Numbered from the stretch's first letter, positions 19,326-27,327 are shown. The stretch is 57,524 nt of DNA from Nitrosospira sp. Nl5 (GCF_900102495.1 NZ_FMVQ01000016.1:1-57524); one strand, 5' to 3'. Notes: generated from the sequence alone by a model not told the origin. Numbers and translations are program-made.

Positions 19326-19787
19326 ATGAGACGGACGGGTATTTTCGCAGTGGCGTTGATATACTCATCTGTGGCCGTTTTGAGCGGCTGCGCAGCGGGG
19401 CTGTCGGGTAGCGACTACTCTCGTGGCCAGGCTCGGCAAGAACAAAGCGTGCGCACCGGCGTGGTGGAAAGTGTGCGGGAGGTGAAGCTCGAAGGTACGC
19501 GCAGTGGTATTGGGGCAGTAGCAGGAGGCGCGGCCGGCGGCATCGGTGCCAGCACTGCCGCCGATGGCACTTTAGGCGCACTTTTCGCGGTTCTCGGTGC
19601 GCTTGCCGGAGGACTTGTGGGTCAGGCAGCGGAACAGGGAGTGACGAGCAGGAAGGGACTGGAGATCACGGTCAAACTGGACAATGGCTCGATGGTAGCG
19701 ATCACTCAGGCGGCCGATGAGGAATTCAAGCCAGGTGAGCGGGTGAGAATCCTGGGAGGAGGCGGCGTTTCGCGCGTATCGCACTAG
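19326..19787 (+). CDS. Glycine-zipper outer-membrane lipoprotein (SlyB/Pcp-like)
   Basis: A 153-residue lipoprotein. The signal peptide ends AVLSGC with Cys22 as lipidation site. A glycine-zipper segment follows (about residues 60-100: GAVAGGAAGGIGAS, GALAGGLVGQ), then a short beta domain (LEITVKLDNGSMVAITQ) typical of SlyB/17-kDa antigens. Family members bind LPS or act in envelope stress. It is closely spaced to the PfkB kinase but probably functionally unrelated. Confidence 0.85.
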   Translation: MRRTGIFAVALIYSSVAVLSGCAAGLSGSDYSRGQARQEQSVRTGVVESVREVKLEGTRSGIGAVAGGAAGGIGASTAADGTLGALFAVLGALAGGLVGQAAEQGVTSRKGLEITVKLDNGSMVAITQAADEEFKPGERVRILGGGGVSRVSH

Positions 19788-19854
19788 TCAGGCTCCGGCG
19801 CAGCGGACTTGTATCGAGACCATCATTCGTCATTATTGATGCGATAATAATGGC

Positions 19855-20670
19855 ATGCAAAAGGCTAACACCAGCACCACTACCAGCCGGCCGACACAAA
19901 TTTTCCGGTCCATCCGCTTGCTGCTGCATATCATTTCGGGCTTGGTGCAATCCGCAGTATATCCACATCTCAATCAATCAGCACAAAGACGCATGGCGCA
20001 ACGCTGGTCGGCAAGCCTTCTTGCGATTTTATGCGTCAGGTTGCGCTACAGTGGGGCAGTGCCCGGTCCCGACATAGAGCGGGTAATGCTGGCGGCCAAT
20101 CATGTTTCCTGGATAGATGTATATTCTCTGATAACGGTGTGTCCCGCCCGTTTTATAGCAAAATCAGAGATTCGAAGCTGGCCATTGCTTGGCTGGTTGA
20201 GCCGGAATGCGGGAACACTATTCATCGAGCGCACTAAGCGTAGTGATACTGCCCGGATAAACGAGGACATCAGCAATGCGCTGATCATGGGAGACCGGGT
20301 TGCCGTGTTCCCGGAAGGCACGACCAGCGACGGTACCATGCTCCGGCATTTTCATGCCTCGCTATTGCAACCGGCGGTAGCGGTCAAAGCGATATTATGC
20401 CCGGTTGCGATACGTTACAGCGACGCTGCGGGAGCGATCAGCAAGTCGGCGGCATTCGTTAATATCTCGATGCTGGAATCGCTGCGGCGAATATTGCGGC
20501 AACCATGGATTGAGGTCGAATTAATTTTCGCCGAGCCTATTCATAGCAGCGGAAGAAATCGGCGCGAACTGGCACGTTACGCTGAGCAGGCTATTGCCGA
20601 CGCTTTGTCTCTTCCGCTGCCGCACAAGACACCTGGAAAACCTTTCGATCTTCCAGTCGCACAGCAGTGA
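19855..20670 (+). CDS. 1-acyl-glycerol-3-phosphate acyltransferase-like protein (PlsC family)
   Basis: A 271-residue membrane-associated acyltransferase. The catalytic HX4D motif is NHVSWID (His83 to Asp88), and the glycerophosphate-binding motif FPEGTTSDG is near residue 150. A hydrophobic N-terminal stretch (LLLHIISGLVQSAVY) anchors it. It probably acylates lysophosphatidic acid or another lyso-lipid. Its last 80 bases overlap the 3' end of convergent apaH. Confidence 0.85.
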   Translation: MQKANTSTTTSRPTQIFRSIRLLLHIISGLVQSAVYPHLNQSAQRRMAQRWSASLLAILCVRLRYSGAVPGPDIERVMLAANHVSWIDVYSLITVCPARFIAKSEIRSWPLLGWLSRNAGTLFIERTKRSDTARINEDISNALIMGDRVAVFPEGTTSDGTMLRHFHASLLQPAVAVKAILCPVAIRYSDAAGAISKSAAFVNISMLESLRRILRQPWIEVELIFAEPIHSSGRNRRELARYAEQAIADALSLPLPHKTPGKPFDLPVAQQ

Positions 20671-21418
20671 GCCTTCCTCCCCATAAACAACCTGTATCCA
20701 GTGCTATCAGGTTATCTCTAATTTGCAAACCCAATGCCGACCAGTGGCCGCAAACAACGATGGCTTCCCGGCTCCCACGGTTCGGCACCTCGAACCACGG
20801 CAGGTAGCCGGGCGGTATGTCCTGCACCAAACCCTTGTGAGCGAAATCCATCCTTCCTCCAGCGGTGCACACACGCATACGCGTCATGGCATTGATGATT
20901 ACTCGCAAGCGCGCATAACCCTCAAGGCTGTCATCCCAATGGTCGGGCTGGTTGCCGTAGATATGGGAGCAGAATTTATGGAAGTTTCCGCTACGCAGCA
21001 CCCCTTCGACCAATTGAGCAAGCAACGTGGCCTGCGCCACGCTCCAGGAAGGCAGCAAACCCGCATGTACCATGACGTAATCCCCGTCCACATACAGCAG
21101 CCGCTGATGCCGCAACCAATGTAACAATTCGCTCCTGTCAGGCGCATCGAGTATATCTTGGAGCGTGTCGTCCCGATGCAGTTTGGTACAACCTTCGGCA
21201 ACCATCAGCAGATGCAGGTCATGATTGCCTAACACCATGATTACGGCGTCATTTAGTTCCTTGACGAAACGCAATACGGCCAATGAATCCGGTCCGCGGT
21301 TGACAATATCTCCCACCAGCCACAACCTGTCGTGTGCACGGTCAAAACCGATCAAGTCAAGAAGTTGCCTGAATTCCTTATAGCAGCCTTGCAGATCACC
21401 GATTGCGAAAGTAGCCAT
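20591..21418 (-). CDS. apaH: Bis(5'-nucleosyl)-tetraphosphatase, symmetrical
   Basis: A 275-residue metallophosphatase that splits diadenosine tetraphosphate into two ADP. The metal-binding motifs GDLQGC (7-12), GDIVNRGPDS and GNHDLHLL are present, and CGHWSALG is the C-terminal histidine motif. The last 27 codons lie within plsC on the other strand; the conserved C-terminal block LDTGCLWGGRLTAVRLED lies upstream of or within this overlap, so the overlap is real rather than a read-through. Confidence 0.94.
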   Translation of the reverse strand: MATFAIGDLQGCYKEFRQLLDLIGFDRAHDRLWLVGDIVNRGPDSLAVLRFVKELNDAVIMVLGNHDLHLLMVAEGCTKLHRDDTLQDILDAPDRSELLHWLRHQRLLYVDGDYVMVHAGLLPSWSVAQATLLAQLVEGVLRSGNFHKFCSHIYGNQPDHWDDSLEGYARLRVIINAMTRMRVCTAGGRMDFAHKGLVQDIPPGYLPWFEVPNRGSREAIVVCGHWSALGLQIRDNLIALDTGCLWGGRLTAVRLEDRKVFQVSCAAAEETKRRQ

Positions 21419-21608
21419 GTTTTAGAGTAAATCAATCAAGTACTTCTCCGCAAGCAGCGAGCACTCACCGCGCTTCTTACTTCTTACAATCCTCTGGCTT
21501 TCAGCCAGCGCCTTCCCCCAAGGGACGGGGAATTAAACCCATTAGGTTAAAGCTGTATCGCGGGAGACCTCGGATTCATCAGTCACATTTAGTGACAGGG
21601 GCCCTGTC

Positions 21609-21644
21609 AAAAAATAGGGCGATATGGATTTTCCCTATCGCCCC
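21609..21644 (-). terminator. Rho-independent terminator of the cytochrome c5 gene
   Basis: On the minus strand the stem GGGCGATA / TATCGCCC (with an 11-base loop) is followed by TATTTTTT. It lies about 30 bases after the cytochrome stop codon. Confidence 0.85.
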
Positions 21645-21672
21645 GTTATCTCGTACTCCTGTCTTCAGAGAA

Positions 21673-22218
21673 TCATTTTGCCTCGCTCACCATGTAATCC
21701 ACCACCGCCTTGACGTCAGCATCGGACAGACTGGCGTTTCCGCCTTTGGGAGGCATCGCATTCTTGCCCTTGAGGGCGCTGTTGTAGAGAGTATCCATAC
21801 CAGTCTTGATGCGCGGAGCCCATGTCGATTTGTCGCCGAGCTTGGGCGCGCCTGCAGCCCCTGTTGTATGACAAGCAGCGCAGCTGGCTGTGTAGATAGT
21901 CTTGATTTTGTCTGCGCCGTCAGCTGCCGCCACGGAAGCAACCACCTCATTCGCTGCCTGGCGGGTTCCTTCCAACTTCTCGTCAGCCTGCGGGGAGCCA
22001 CTTGTCACCAGCACGCCTACCGGTTTTATACGCTTTTTCACGGCTGTATCCGAGAAAACAGGATTATTTTGATCTACCGAAACATCGGTGGTGACAAACC
22101 GTGCCAGCAGTAAAATAATCACGACTGGAAACAGAAAAGCGGCCAGAAGAACCGTGACCAGTTGTTTCGGCGTCTTGATACCGGAGGAATGCCCTTCTTC
22201 ATCTTCAGTGCCGCTCAC
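21673..22218 (-). CDS. Membrane-anchored cytochrome c5 family protein
   Basis: A 181-residue monoheme c-type cytochrome. An uncleaved anchor helix spans about residues 18-41 (LVTVLLAAFLFPVVIILLLA). The heme site is C113-A-A-C116-H117, and the axial Met155 is in NAMPPKGG, the cytochrome c5 signature. The heme domain would face the periplasm as an electron carrier, plausibly feeding a terminal oxidase. It is a single-gene unit with its own terminator. Confidence 0.9.
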   Translation of the reverse strand: MSGTEDEEGHSSGIKTPKQLVTVLLAAFLFPVVIILLLARFVTTDVSVDQNNPVFSDTAVKKRIKPVGVLVTSGSPQADEKLEGTRQAANEVVASVAAADGADKIKTIYTASCAACHTTGAAGAPKLGDKSTWAPRIKTGMDTLYNSALKGKNAMPPKGGNASLSDADVKAVVDYMVSEAK

Positions 22219-22365
22219 AATAACTCCCCAAGGAAAAAATGGTTATTGTATAGGTTCGTGCCCGTTCAAGCAAAAACACAAATCTGTTTACGTTGGACGG
22301 GGGATATAAAAGAAGCTATCCTATCGGTCCGCGCAATAAAGTAAGAAGTAAGTTTACACCTATAT

Positions 22366-22442
22366 GCGCCCATAGCTCAGCTGGATAGAGTACCGCCCTC
22401 CGAAGGCGGGGGTCACACGTTCGAATCGTGTTGGGCGCGCCA
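22366..22442 (+). tRNA. tRNA-Arg (anticodon CCG)
   Basis: A complete 77-nt tRNA including the encoded CCA. The acceptor stem GCGCCCA/TGGGCGC, D-loop GCTCAGCTGGATAGAG, anticodon stem CCGCC/GGCGG with loop CTCCGAA (anticodon CCG, reads CGG) and T-loop GTTCGAATC are all present. Its 3' part is the attachment site of the adjacent 10-kb element, and remains intact because the element supplies the same 3' sequence. Confidence 0.96.
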
Positions 22443-22443
22443 T
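22394..22443 (+). repeat. attL: 50-bp direct repeat (tRNA-Arg 3' end)
   Basis: It runs from the anticodon stem through the CCA end of tRNA-Arg plus one base and is identical over 50 bp to 32387-32436. It includes the anticodon and T arms, the usual crossover region for tyrosine integrases. Confidence 0.95.
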
Positions 22444-22486
22444 AAAATCAATAGCTTATTTAACACATCAATGCGGCAAGCTACTC

Positions 22487-22507
22487 CGTGTCAGCACAGT
22501 GTCAGCA
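22487..22507 (+). repeat. Left integrase arm-site candidate
   Basis: The 21-base sequence CGTGTCAGCACAGTGTCAGC(A) contains GTGTCAGCA twice, 11 bases apart. The same 21 bases occur in the same orientation at 32239-32259, just inside the other end of the element. Paired short repeats inside both att sites are typical arm-type binding sites for tyrosine integrases. Confidence 0.7.
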
Positions 22508-22528
22508 ATTGGCTCATTAAGTAGGCCA

Positions 22529-22550
22529 TAAAAAACCCGCCGAAGCGGGC
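22529..22550 (-). terminator. Rho-independent terminator after the GNAT gene
   Basis: On the minus strand GCCCGC TTCG GCGGGT is followed by a T run (TTTTT), 10 bases downstream of the GNAT stop codon. It closes the leftward transcription of the element before the tRNA. Confidence 0.85.
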
Positions 22551-22559
22551 TTGGGTTTG

Positions 22560-23123
22560 CTACGATATTTTATGTAGGTCTATAAACATCAGAGGGCATT
22601 TTCGACTTTTATTTTCTGGCGTATCAAGCAAAGTGAATCCGCATTTCTTGTAAAAACCGATGGAGGCATTTTTTGCATCCACGACAAGAAAACGGCAACC
22701 GACGTTTTCCATGACTAAGCCTCTGGTGAGGGAAATCGAGAAGCTAATTAACTCAGCTCCAATACCTTGCCCTTGTAAACTTTGATCTACTGCCAATCGG
22801 GCAATTTTTATGCATGGATAACCGATATATTGAAAATCGGGGACAGCGTGCTCGTTTCCCTGCTCAAGCTCAATTTGGCTGCATATGAGAGAGACGTAAC
22901 CTACAATGATGGCAGGCTTTTCTTCGTCAATTACAACCCACGTCTTAGTGATGTTCTGCTCGTGAAACTTTCGGGCCTCCCGTTTCAGGAAATTTTTCAG
23001 CGGAACATAATCTGAGTGACCAAGAGAAAGCCGGGCAACATTGTCACCCGGCTTTAATTGACGCAATACCAATGACAGGGTGTTATTTGCGCTTGATGCT
23101 GATCCTTGCAAATCCGTTTGCAT
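22560..23123 (-). CDS. GNAT-family N-acetyltransferase, candidate toxin of a two-gene module
   Basis: A 187-residue GNAT protein. The acetyl-CoA-binding segment IARLAVDQSLQGQGIGAELI (motif A, R/Q-x-x-G-x-G/A) and the C-terminal NASIGFYKKCGFTLLD are clear. The start overlaps the upstream 61-residue ORF by 41 bases, so the two are translationally coupled. Small-ORF plus GNAT pairs in this order are known as toxin-antitoxin modules (tRNA-acetylating TacT-like toxins); that function is inferred. A perfect 9-bp hairpin lies within the first coding third (23027-23055). Confidence 0.8.
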   Translation of the reverse strand: MQTDLQGSASSANNTLSLVLRQLKPGDNVARLSLGHSDYVPLKNFLKREARKFHEQNITKTWVVIDEEKPAIIVGYVSLICSQIELEQGNEHAVPDFQYIGYPCIKIARLAVDQSLQGQGIGAELISFSISLTRGLVMENVGCRFLVVDAKNASIGFYKKCGFTLLDTPENKSRKCPLMFIDLHKIS

Positions 23124-23268
23124 TGTATTCTTTAACTAACCTGGTCCCTTCTTCTAAACCTTTTCCTGCCGCTGCGCTAGGACGGCCACGCGTTACCTGA
23201 TCTCGAAACTTTTTTGCATCTTGGCCAGTTAGTCGCACTCCACCAAGAATTGATGTATGTACCGACAT
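23083..23268 (-). CDS. Small basic protein upstream of GNAT gene, candidate antitoxin
   Basis: A 61-residue protein beginning MSVHTSILGGVRLTGQDAKK, basic (RGRPSAAAGKG, ISIKRK). AGGAG lies before the ATG. It overlaps the GNAT gene by 41 bases. It does not look like the ribbon-helix-helix DUF1778 antitoxin normally seen with GNAT toxins, so if it is an antitoxin it belongs to a different family. I do not recognise a named domain. Confidence 0.65.
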   Translation of the reverse strand: MSVHTSILGGVRLTGQDAKKFRDQVTRGRPSAAAGKGLEEGTRLVKEYNANGFARISIKRK

Positions 23269-23674
23269 GATGAATCTCCTAGTTATAAATTATAAGTTAT
23301 TTTTCTTGGGCTACAGCAGATGACGGGCGAGCGAAACCATCATCAGAGATATAAACTAGGGGACGCAGATTAACTTCTAGTCCCCCAAGTATCAATAAGC
23401 TACTGTTTCTTCAGGTGTTTATTTATAAAACGGATAACGCCCGAGTTGATGGGCGTTATGAAAGGATATTGTCAAACATAAATCTAGCTTTAGCAAGCGC
23501 TAAATGAGGTCTTTGTCAAGCCCCTCTCTGTCGCGAATGAAACGGGTAGCGGATTTCTTAGGCATAAAATACCTTAATTGTTACGATTTATGAAAGGGAC
23601 CAGATAGGCGCGGTCTGGAGGCAGAGGCTGTGAACATTTTATGGGGGGTGGGTTTGCCATTCATGCTGTCGGCC
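23269..23674. other. Non-coding stretch with promoter-like and hairpin sequences inside the element
   Basis: This is 406 bases without a convincing gene. On the minus strand, just before the 61-residue ORF, an AT-rich near-palindrome (23281-23298, AGTTATAAATTATAAGTT on the plus strand) contains TATAAT and could be a -10 box with an operator. Two inverted repeats follow: GGGGAC/GTCCCC (about 23359-23385) and a 9-bp stem at 23434-23459. Confidence 0.5.
23434..23459 (-). terminator. Probable terminator after the tail genes
   Basis: A perfect 9-bp stem ATAACGCCC / GGGCGTTAT with an 8-base loop; on the minus strand the stem is followed by CCGTTTT. It lies between the DUF2163-like gene and the GNAT module. 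The T run is offset by three bases, so efficiency is uncertain. Confidence 0.5.
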
Positions 23675-24259
23675 TCAATTTATGCTTCTCTGGAATTTCT
23701 TGCTGAGCCATATCTGAGGATTTGCGATCAGGTCTGTAAGGTAATCAAATCCGGTATCAGTCGGATATCGGCTTTTCTGTTGCGCCGCGTTCAGTCTCAA
23801 TCCTGGCTGTTTCTTTAGACCGTAGGCACTCGTCTCAGCTTTCAAAGTAATACCACCTTCTTCCCCATCAACCGCTACGGCCATTGTATCCATGATCCCG
23901 CGCCAGCAAATTACCGGAGTCCCTACAGGCTGAAATGACTCGTCCAGAGGACAGAAATACATCTTTGCGTTTCTGCCCCGATATTGCTCTACGTCTCCGA
24001 CAGCCAGAGCCAGGACGGAATGCTGAGCAACGTTCAGGTTGAAGGTCAGGGACTTGGACTCAACCCCTTCCGCTTCTTCGACGGCGCTAATTGCGCCCAT
24101 ACTTCCCAGACCGATCCATTCGTACCCGCCCCAGGTAAGGGTAATATTCGCCGAGCAAATGCGCGCAGTAGAATCGCGAAAATCCAGCTCGACAAAATAA
24201 ACCGTCCTGGTTACCGGCTTCTCAAGCTCCGACTGTTGTGATGAATCAAGAGTTGTCAC
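23675..24259 (-). CDS. Phage tail protein, DUF2163-like
   Basis: A 194-residue protein that resembles the DUF2163/BR0599 group of phage tail-tip assembly proteins: an N-terminal beta domain (YFVELDFRDSTARICSAN, then WGGYEWIGLGSMGAISAVEE), and a W-R-G-x-M/I-D segment near residue 120. Start is GTG 24259, preceded by AGAGGA. In siphophages this gene is normally upstream of the J-like gene; here it is downstream, after a retropepsin-like gene. Confidence 0.65.
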   Translation of the reverse strand: MTTLDSSQQSELEKPVTRTVYFVELDFRDSTARICSANITLTWGGYEWIGLGSMGAISAVEEAEGVESKSLTFNLNVAQHSVLALAVGDVEQYRGRNAKMYFCPLDESFQPVGTPVICWRGIMDTMAVAVDGEEGGITLKAETSAYGLKKQPGLRLNAAQQKSRYPTDTGFDYLTDLIANPQIWLSKKFQRSIN

Positions 24260-24273
24260 GGTTTCAATCCTCT

Positions 24274-24717
24274 TTAGATGGGTACGCTAAAAGTAAACTC
24301 GGTATTCCCGTTCCTGTTCGTTATCGAGAAGTCGCCGGCTGAAATCACATCCATGCCGATTAATAGGTCCCACCATACATCGCCTGGATTCTTCGAGACT
24401 ACAGTCAATTCATGAATGGTAATCGCAGAGGGCAGAGAGAGGTTTATCACATAAGCCTCACTCTTCTCCAGCCCGTTTACACCTTGTGTAAATACTGACC
24501 TTATAGCCCTTATAGGTTTTAAGCCGCAGGCTTTGACGACGCGCTGAGTGATTACCGATTTGGTCGCACCGGTGTCCCAGCAAGCTTTAAATTCAATTCT
24601 TGGGCATTCAGGAGTTCCATTGGCCGGATTGAATCCTTGAGAAACATGGCAAGGCGTGGATAGGGCTGTCAATAACCCGCCTTCAGATTTAACAGTAAAG
24701 CTTCTGTCCATTAACAT
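24274..24717 (-). CDS. Retropepsin-like aspartic protease
   Basis: A 147-residue protein with the aspartic-protease signature ACWDTGATKSVITQ: D48-T49-G50-A51. The second family motif, LIGMDVISAGDF (120-131), matches the L-x-G-x-D/D-flap end strand of retropepsins. As in retroviral proteases a single half-site implies action as a homodimer. ATG overlaps the stop of the upstream tail gene, and the next tail gene follows after 14 bases, so it is co-translated with morphogenesis genes. Its target is unknown; maturation of the element's capsid or tail is a hypothesis. Confidence 0.75.
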   Translation of the reverse strand: MLMDRSFTVKSEGGLLTALSTPCHVSQGFNPANGTPECPRIEFKACWDTGATKSVITQRVVKACGLKPIRAIRSVFTQGVNGLEKSEAYVINLSLPSAITIHELTVVSKNPGDVWWDLLIGMDVISAGDFSITNRNGNTEFTFSVPI

Positions 24718-25772
24718 AGTCCTTCTATGGGCTCATCGCAGACATTGGCCGCCGTGATGATATGAGGGAGTGGAATATCAGACGGATCGACATTGCACAT
24801 GGGTGAGGTCAAATAGTCGTAAATCGCCAGCGCCGGGTTCTGACTCCAGGCCGTCAGGCCGGTCCGGGGATCGTAGAGTTTTTTGCCTTTCATCAGCACG
24901 CTGATATCCGGTAAGCCGCCCTGAAACTCGGCCTGTCTCAAATCGAGCCGTATCACCGTATATGTGAAGCCGCGCAGCACAGAGGTTGCTGACCACTTGG
25001 CGGGACACTCGGTAAGCAATGAAGCATCGGCTGGATCGTCTGACGTGCCTAGGTGCTTCTTTACCCTGACTTGCGATGTGTTTTTCTGGTACTGGTATGT
25101 GACCCGGTAATCGATAACCTGCACGCCAACTATCGCCGGGTTTGCCGGGGGCCGTACGGAAACCGTACCGGTCACGGTAATCGTATTTCCTGACCGCGTG
25201 TAGGCTGCCTCTCTTTGTTCTGTCCAGGAGACGCTAGGCCTATTCAGATCAGTGAAACGTGCCTGCGCGATGACCTTGACCGCGCTGCTCGGCGCATGCG
25301 CGAGCGTGAACGGTGATGTGGCGAAGGTCTCGGTTATATTCTCGGTGCTTGTTGAAACGAAATAGTCGCCGCTCGTGACAAAGCCGTCAGAATCGAGCGG
25401 GCCGAGCGGCTTGTTATTGATATAAACCTCTTCAATCGATTCAGACTCATGCGCGGCATGGACGCAGACGAGATGCTTGTATTCTTCGTTCAGCCCGCTT
25501 ATCAGAATGGCGACTACATCAGAGCCGACCTTGCTCCTGCCATAGACGTATCGGTGCGGTGCATCGGTAGCGACTCGCGTTATCGTCCGGTCTTGCAGGC
25601 TATTTAGAAAATCCTCACGGGCCCTCGCAGCTGCACGCTTCGCTTTCTTTGCCGCCTTCTTTTGCTGGACAGCGCCGAATACTGTAGTGCCGATAGTTAA
25701 GGCGATAGAGGCGACAGTGACCGCTATTTCAAACGCCGTCATACCCGCTATCGCTAAAATTACTGGTGGCAT
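24711..25772 (-). CDS. Phage tail-tip (J-like/host specificity) protein, truncated
   Basis: A 353-residue protein. The N-terminus has a hydrophobic stretch (about 3-35) followed by a lysine/alanine-rich segment, then a beta-rich region with RYVYGRSKVGSDVVAIL and PLGPLDSDGFV. Near the end it has AWSQNPALAIYDYLTS and ANVCDEPIEGLC, which in lambda J-like proteins lie only a third of the way along a product of about 1,000 residues. The frame stops there, losing the receptor-binding remainder. It overlaps the retropepsin gene by 7 bases. Whether the truncation is decay or a functional minimal form is unclear. Confidence 0.7.
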   Translation of the reverse strand: MPPVILAIAGMTAFEIAVTVASIALTIGTTVFGAVQQKKAAKKAKRAAARAREDFLNSLQDRTITRVATDAPHRYVYGRSKVGSDVVAILISGLNEEYKHLVCVHAAHESESIEEVYINNKPLGPLDSDGFVTSGDYFVSTSTENITETFATSPFTLAHAPSSAVKVIAQARFTDLNRPSVSWTEQREAAYTRSGNTITVTGTVSVRPPANPAIVGVQVIDYRVTYQYQKNTSQVRVKKHLGTSDDPADASLLTECPAKWSATSVLRGFTYTVIRLDLRQAEFQGGLPDISVLMKGKKLYDPRTGLTAWSQNPALAIYDYLTSPMCNVDPSDIPLPHIITAANVCDEPIEGLC

Positions 25773-26043
25773 TTATAAGACCTCTTTCAATGGCGCGTTA
25801 AAGGTATATGTGTAGTTCATTCGGTTGCCGGGGTAGTTCAAGCGCCATTTGAATTCTTTTGAAATATGGGAAATTTTGTCTGCGTGAGATGGGGCGCGGT
25901 GTCCATGGGGAAACCCCCCAGCCTTTTGAGCCGGGGGTCTCTTTGCCCGCCGCGCAGACAAGGAAGACCGCCGCAGGCATTCGGTGTTATCGCACGAACC
26001 GACTAACCGGGCGAGTTTAAGGCCTCGCCTGCCCAGCCTGCGT
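25773..26043. other. Gap between capsid and tail genes, probable deletion junction
   Basis: 271 bases with only a low-complexity, basic 94-codon frame (SSLSARRAKRPPAQKAGG) that I do not accept as a gene. In tailed phages this interval holds head-completion, tail-tube, tape-measure and other genes. The GAGG ribosome site of the J-like gene lies at its left end. Confidence 0.45.
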
Positions 26044-27327
26044 TTAGGGTTTGACACCAGTCACCACAGAGAGCGCTGCCGGATAAGTCGCCGCGGCATC
26101 TACTCGTGTATGGCACATGAAACCTATTTCTCCTGTCCCGGCGAAGTTCTCTTTCAGAAGCTGAATCGAAACGCCTTCACGCATGAAGTAGATAAACTTC
26201 GAGAAGTCCCCGATATAAATTTCCGTGCAATCGCTGGATGATCCGACTGTCAGATTGTTGGGTATCTGGCTGGTTGCGATGAACTTGGTATTGTCGAGAA
26301 TGGCAGGCGCGCGGCGTGGCTGGTTCGTGGTATCGAGTAGCCCTGCCAGTACTGTCATTGAGCGCGGGCTCATAATCGCACCTGTCGGCATTGGTGCATC
26401 AGCAGCGAGCAGCGCATTCGTGGCGCTTATGAAATTAGCGTATGCCGTGGTAGCCAATGAAGCGCCGTTGGCGCCGTTCGTTACTGCCTGGATACCGGTT
26501 GTGTTGAGCATGCCGCGAATCTCGGGATCTGTTCCTGTGCCACGCAAGCCTGCCCGGTCCAGTTCTTTGGCGAAAGACTGGGCAATGGCGTTAAATAGTG
26601 CTTGATCGAGGTTGCTGGAGTCCGCCAGCAGTTCACGGCTGATCTTGAAGTAGAAACTCAGCGATTGAGGGGTAATATCCACACCTCGGAAAACGGGGTC
26701 GCTGGCTGCAACGGTACCAGCTTCCAGTCGCCAGGCAGCTGTAGGGATGGTGCTGATTGCCGCGATGCGGTAATTTTTTGCGCCCTGCTCAAGCCGGGCT
26801 ATACCCGCGCCAGCTTGTAACAACGAGCTGTTAGGAACCATTGCTTCAAGCATCTGAAGCTGCAGGTAATGGGGAAGAGTAAAGCCGCCGGCGGTGTCTG
26901 TACAAACGAGCAAGCTATTGCGTACCGGTTCGGTGAGCTTCATGCCGGCCACGCCGCGCATGAATTCGCCTATGCTCGCTTTGGGCTGATGTTCGCTAAA
27001 TCCATCTGGTACAGGAAAGGCGTCTTTGAGTTGGTCGCGGAAGCTGCCATTGCTTGCGTAGGCCACCGGTATCTTTTTGCCGCTATCGGCATTGCGCCAC
27101 TCTGTACCCGCCGCCCGAACGCCGCCCCCTAATTTGGCTTCCATGTCGTCGTTGAGCTTATCCTGTGCCGCGTTTATCTGCCGGTCGAGTGAATCAATAT
27201 TCGCCATATTCACATCAAACTCTTTTTGAACGGCATCAAAAGCTTTGCCTGGATTCTGGTCTATCAGATCACGGTTTGCACGGGCCAGCGCGTACCTGCT
27301 TTCGCGCAACTGTTTAATGTTCGACAT
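26044..27327 (-). CDS. HK97-family major capsid protein
   Basis: A 427-residue capsid protein. The first 70 or so residues are helical/charged (RESRYALARANRDLIDQNPG, DSLDRQINAAQDKLND), like the scaffold delta domain of HK97 gp5. Then come FTLPHYLQLQMLEAM, a P-domain segment FYFKISRELLADSSN, GTGTDPEIRGMLN and the A-domain GDFSKFIYFMREGVSIQ, all typical of the HK97 fold. No prohead protease or portal gene adjoins it. Translation starts at ATG 27327 behind a strong hairpin with U8, and the Shine-Dalgarno AAGGA is inside that hairpin. Confidence 0.92.
   Translation of the reverse strand: MSNIKQLRESRYALARANRDLIDQNPGKAFDAVQKEFDVNMANIDSLDRQINAAQDKLNDDMEAKLGGGVRAAGTEWRNADSGKKIPVAYASNGSFRDQLKDAFPVPDGFSEHQPKASIGEFMRGVAGMKLTEPVRNSLLVCTDTAGGFTLPHYLQLQMLEAMVPNSSLLQAGAGIARLEQGAKNYRIAAISTIPTAAWRLEAGTVAASDPVFRGVDITPQSLSFYFKISRELLADSSNLDQALFNAIAQSFAKELDRAGLRGTGTDPEIRGMLNTTGIQAVTNGANGASLATTAYANFISATNALLAADAPMPTGAIMSPRSMTVLAGLLDTTNQPRRAPAILDNTKFIATSQIPNNLTVGSSSDCTEIYIGDFSKFIYFMREGVSIQLLKENFAGTGEIGFMCHTRVDAAATYPAALSVVTGVKP

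Noticed and set aside
25773-26057. 94-codon frame between capsid and J-like gene
   Set aside because: Basic low-complexity composition, start inside the capsid gene, no ribosome site, no recognisable domain.
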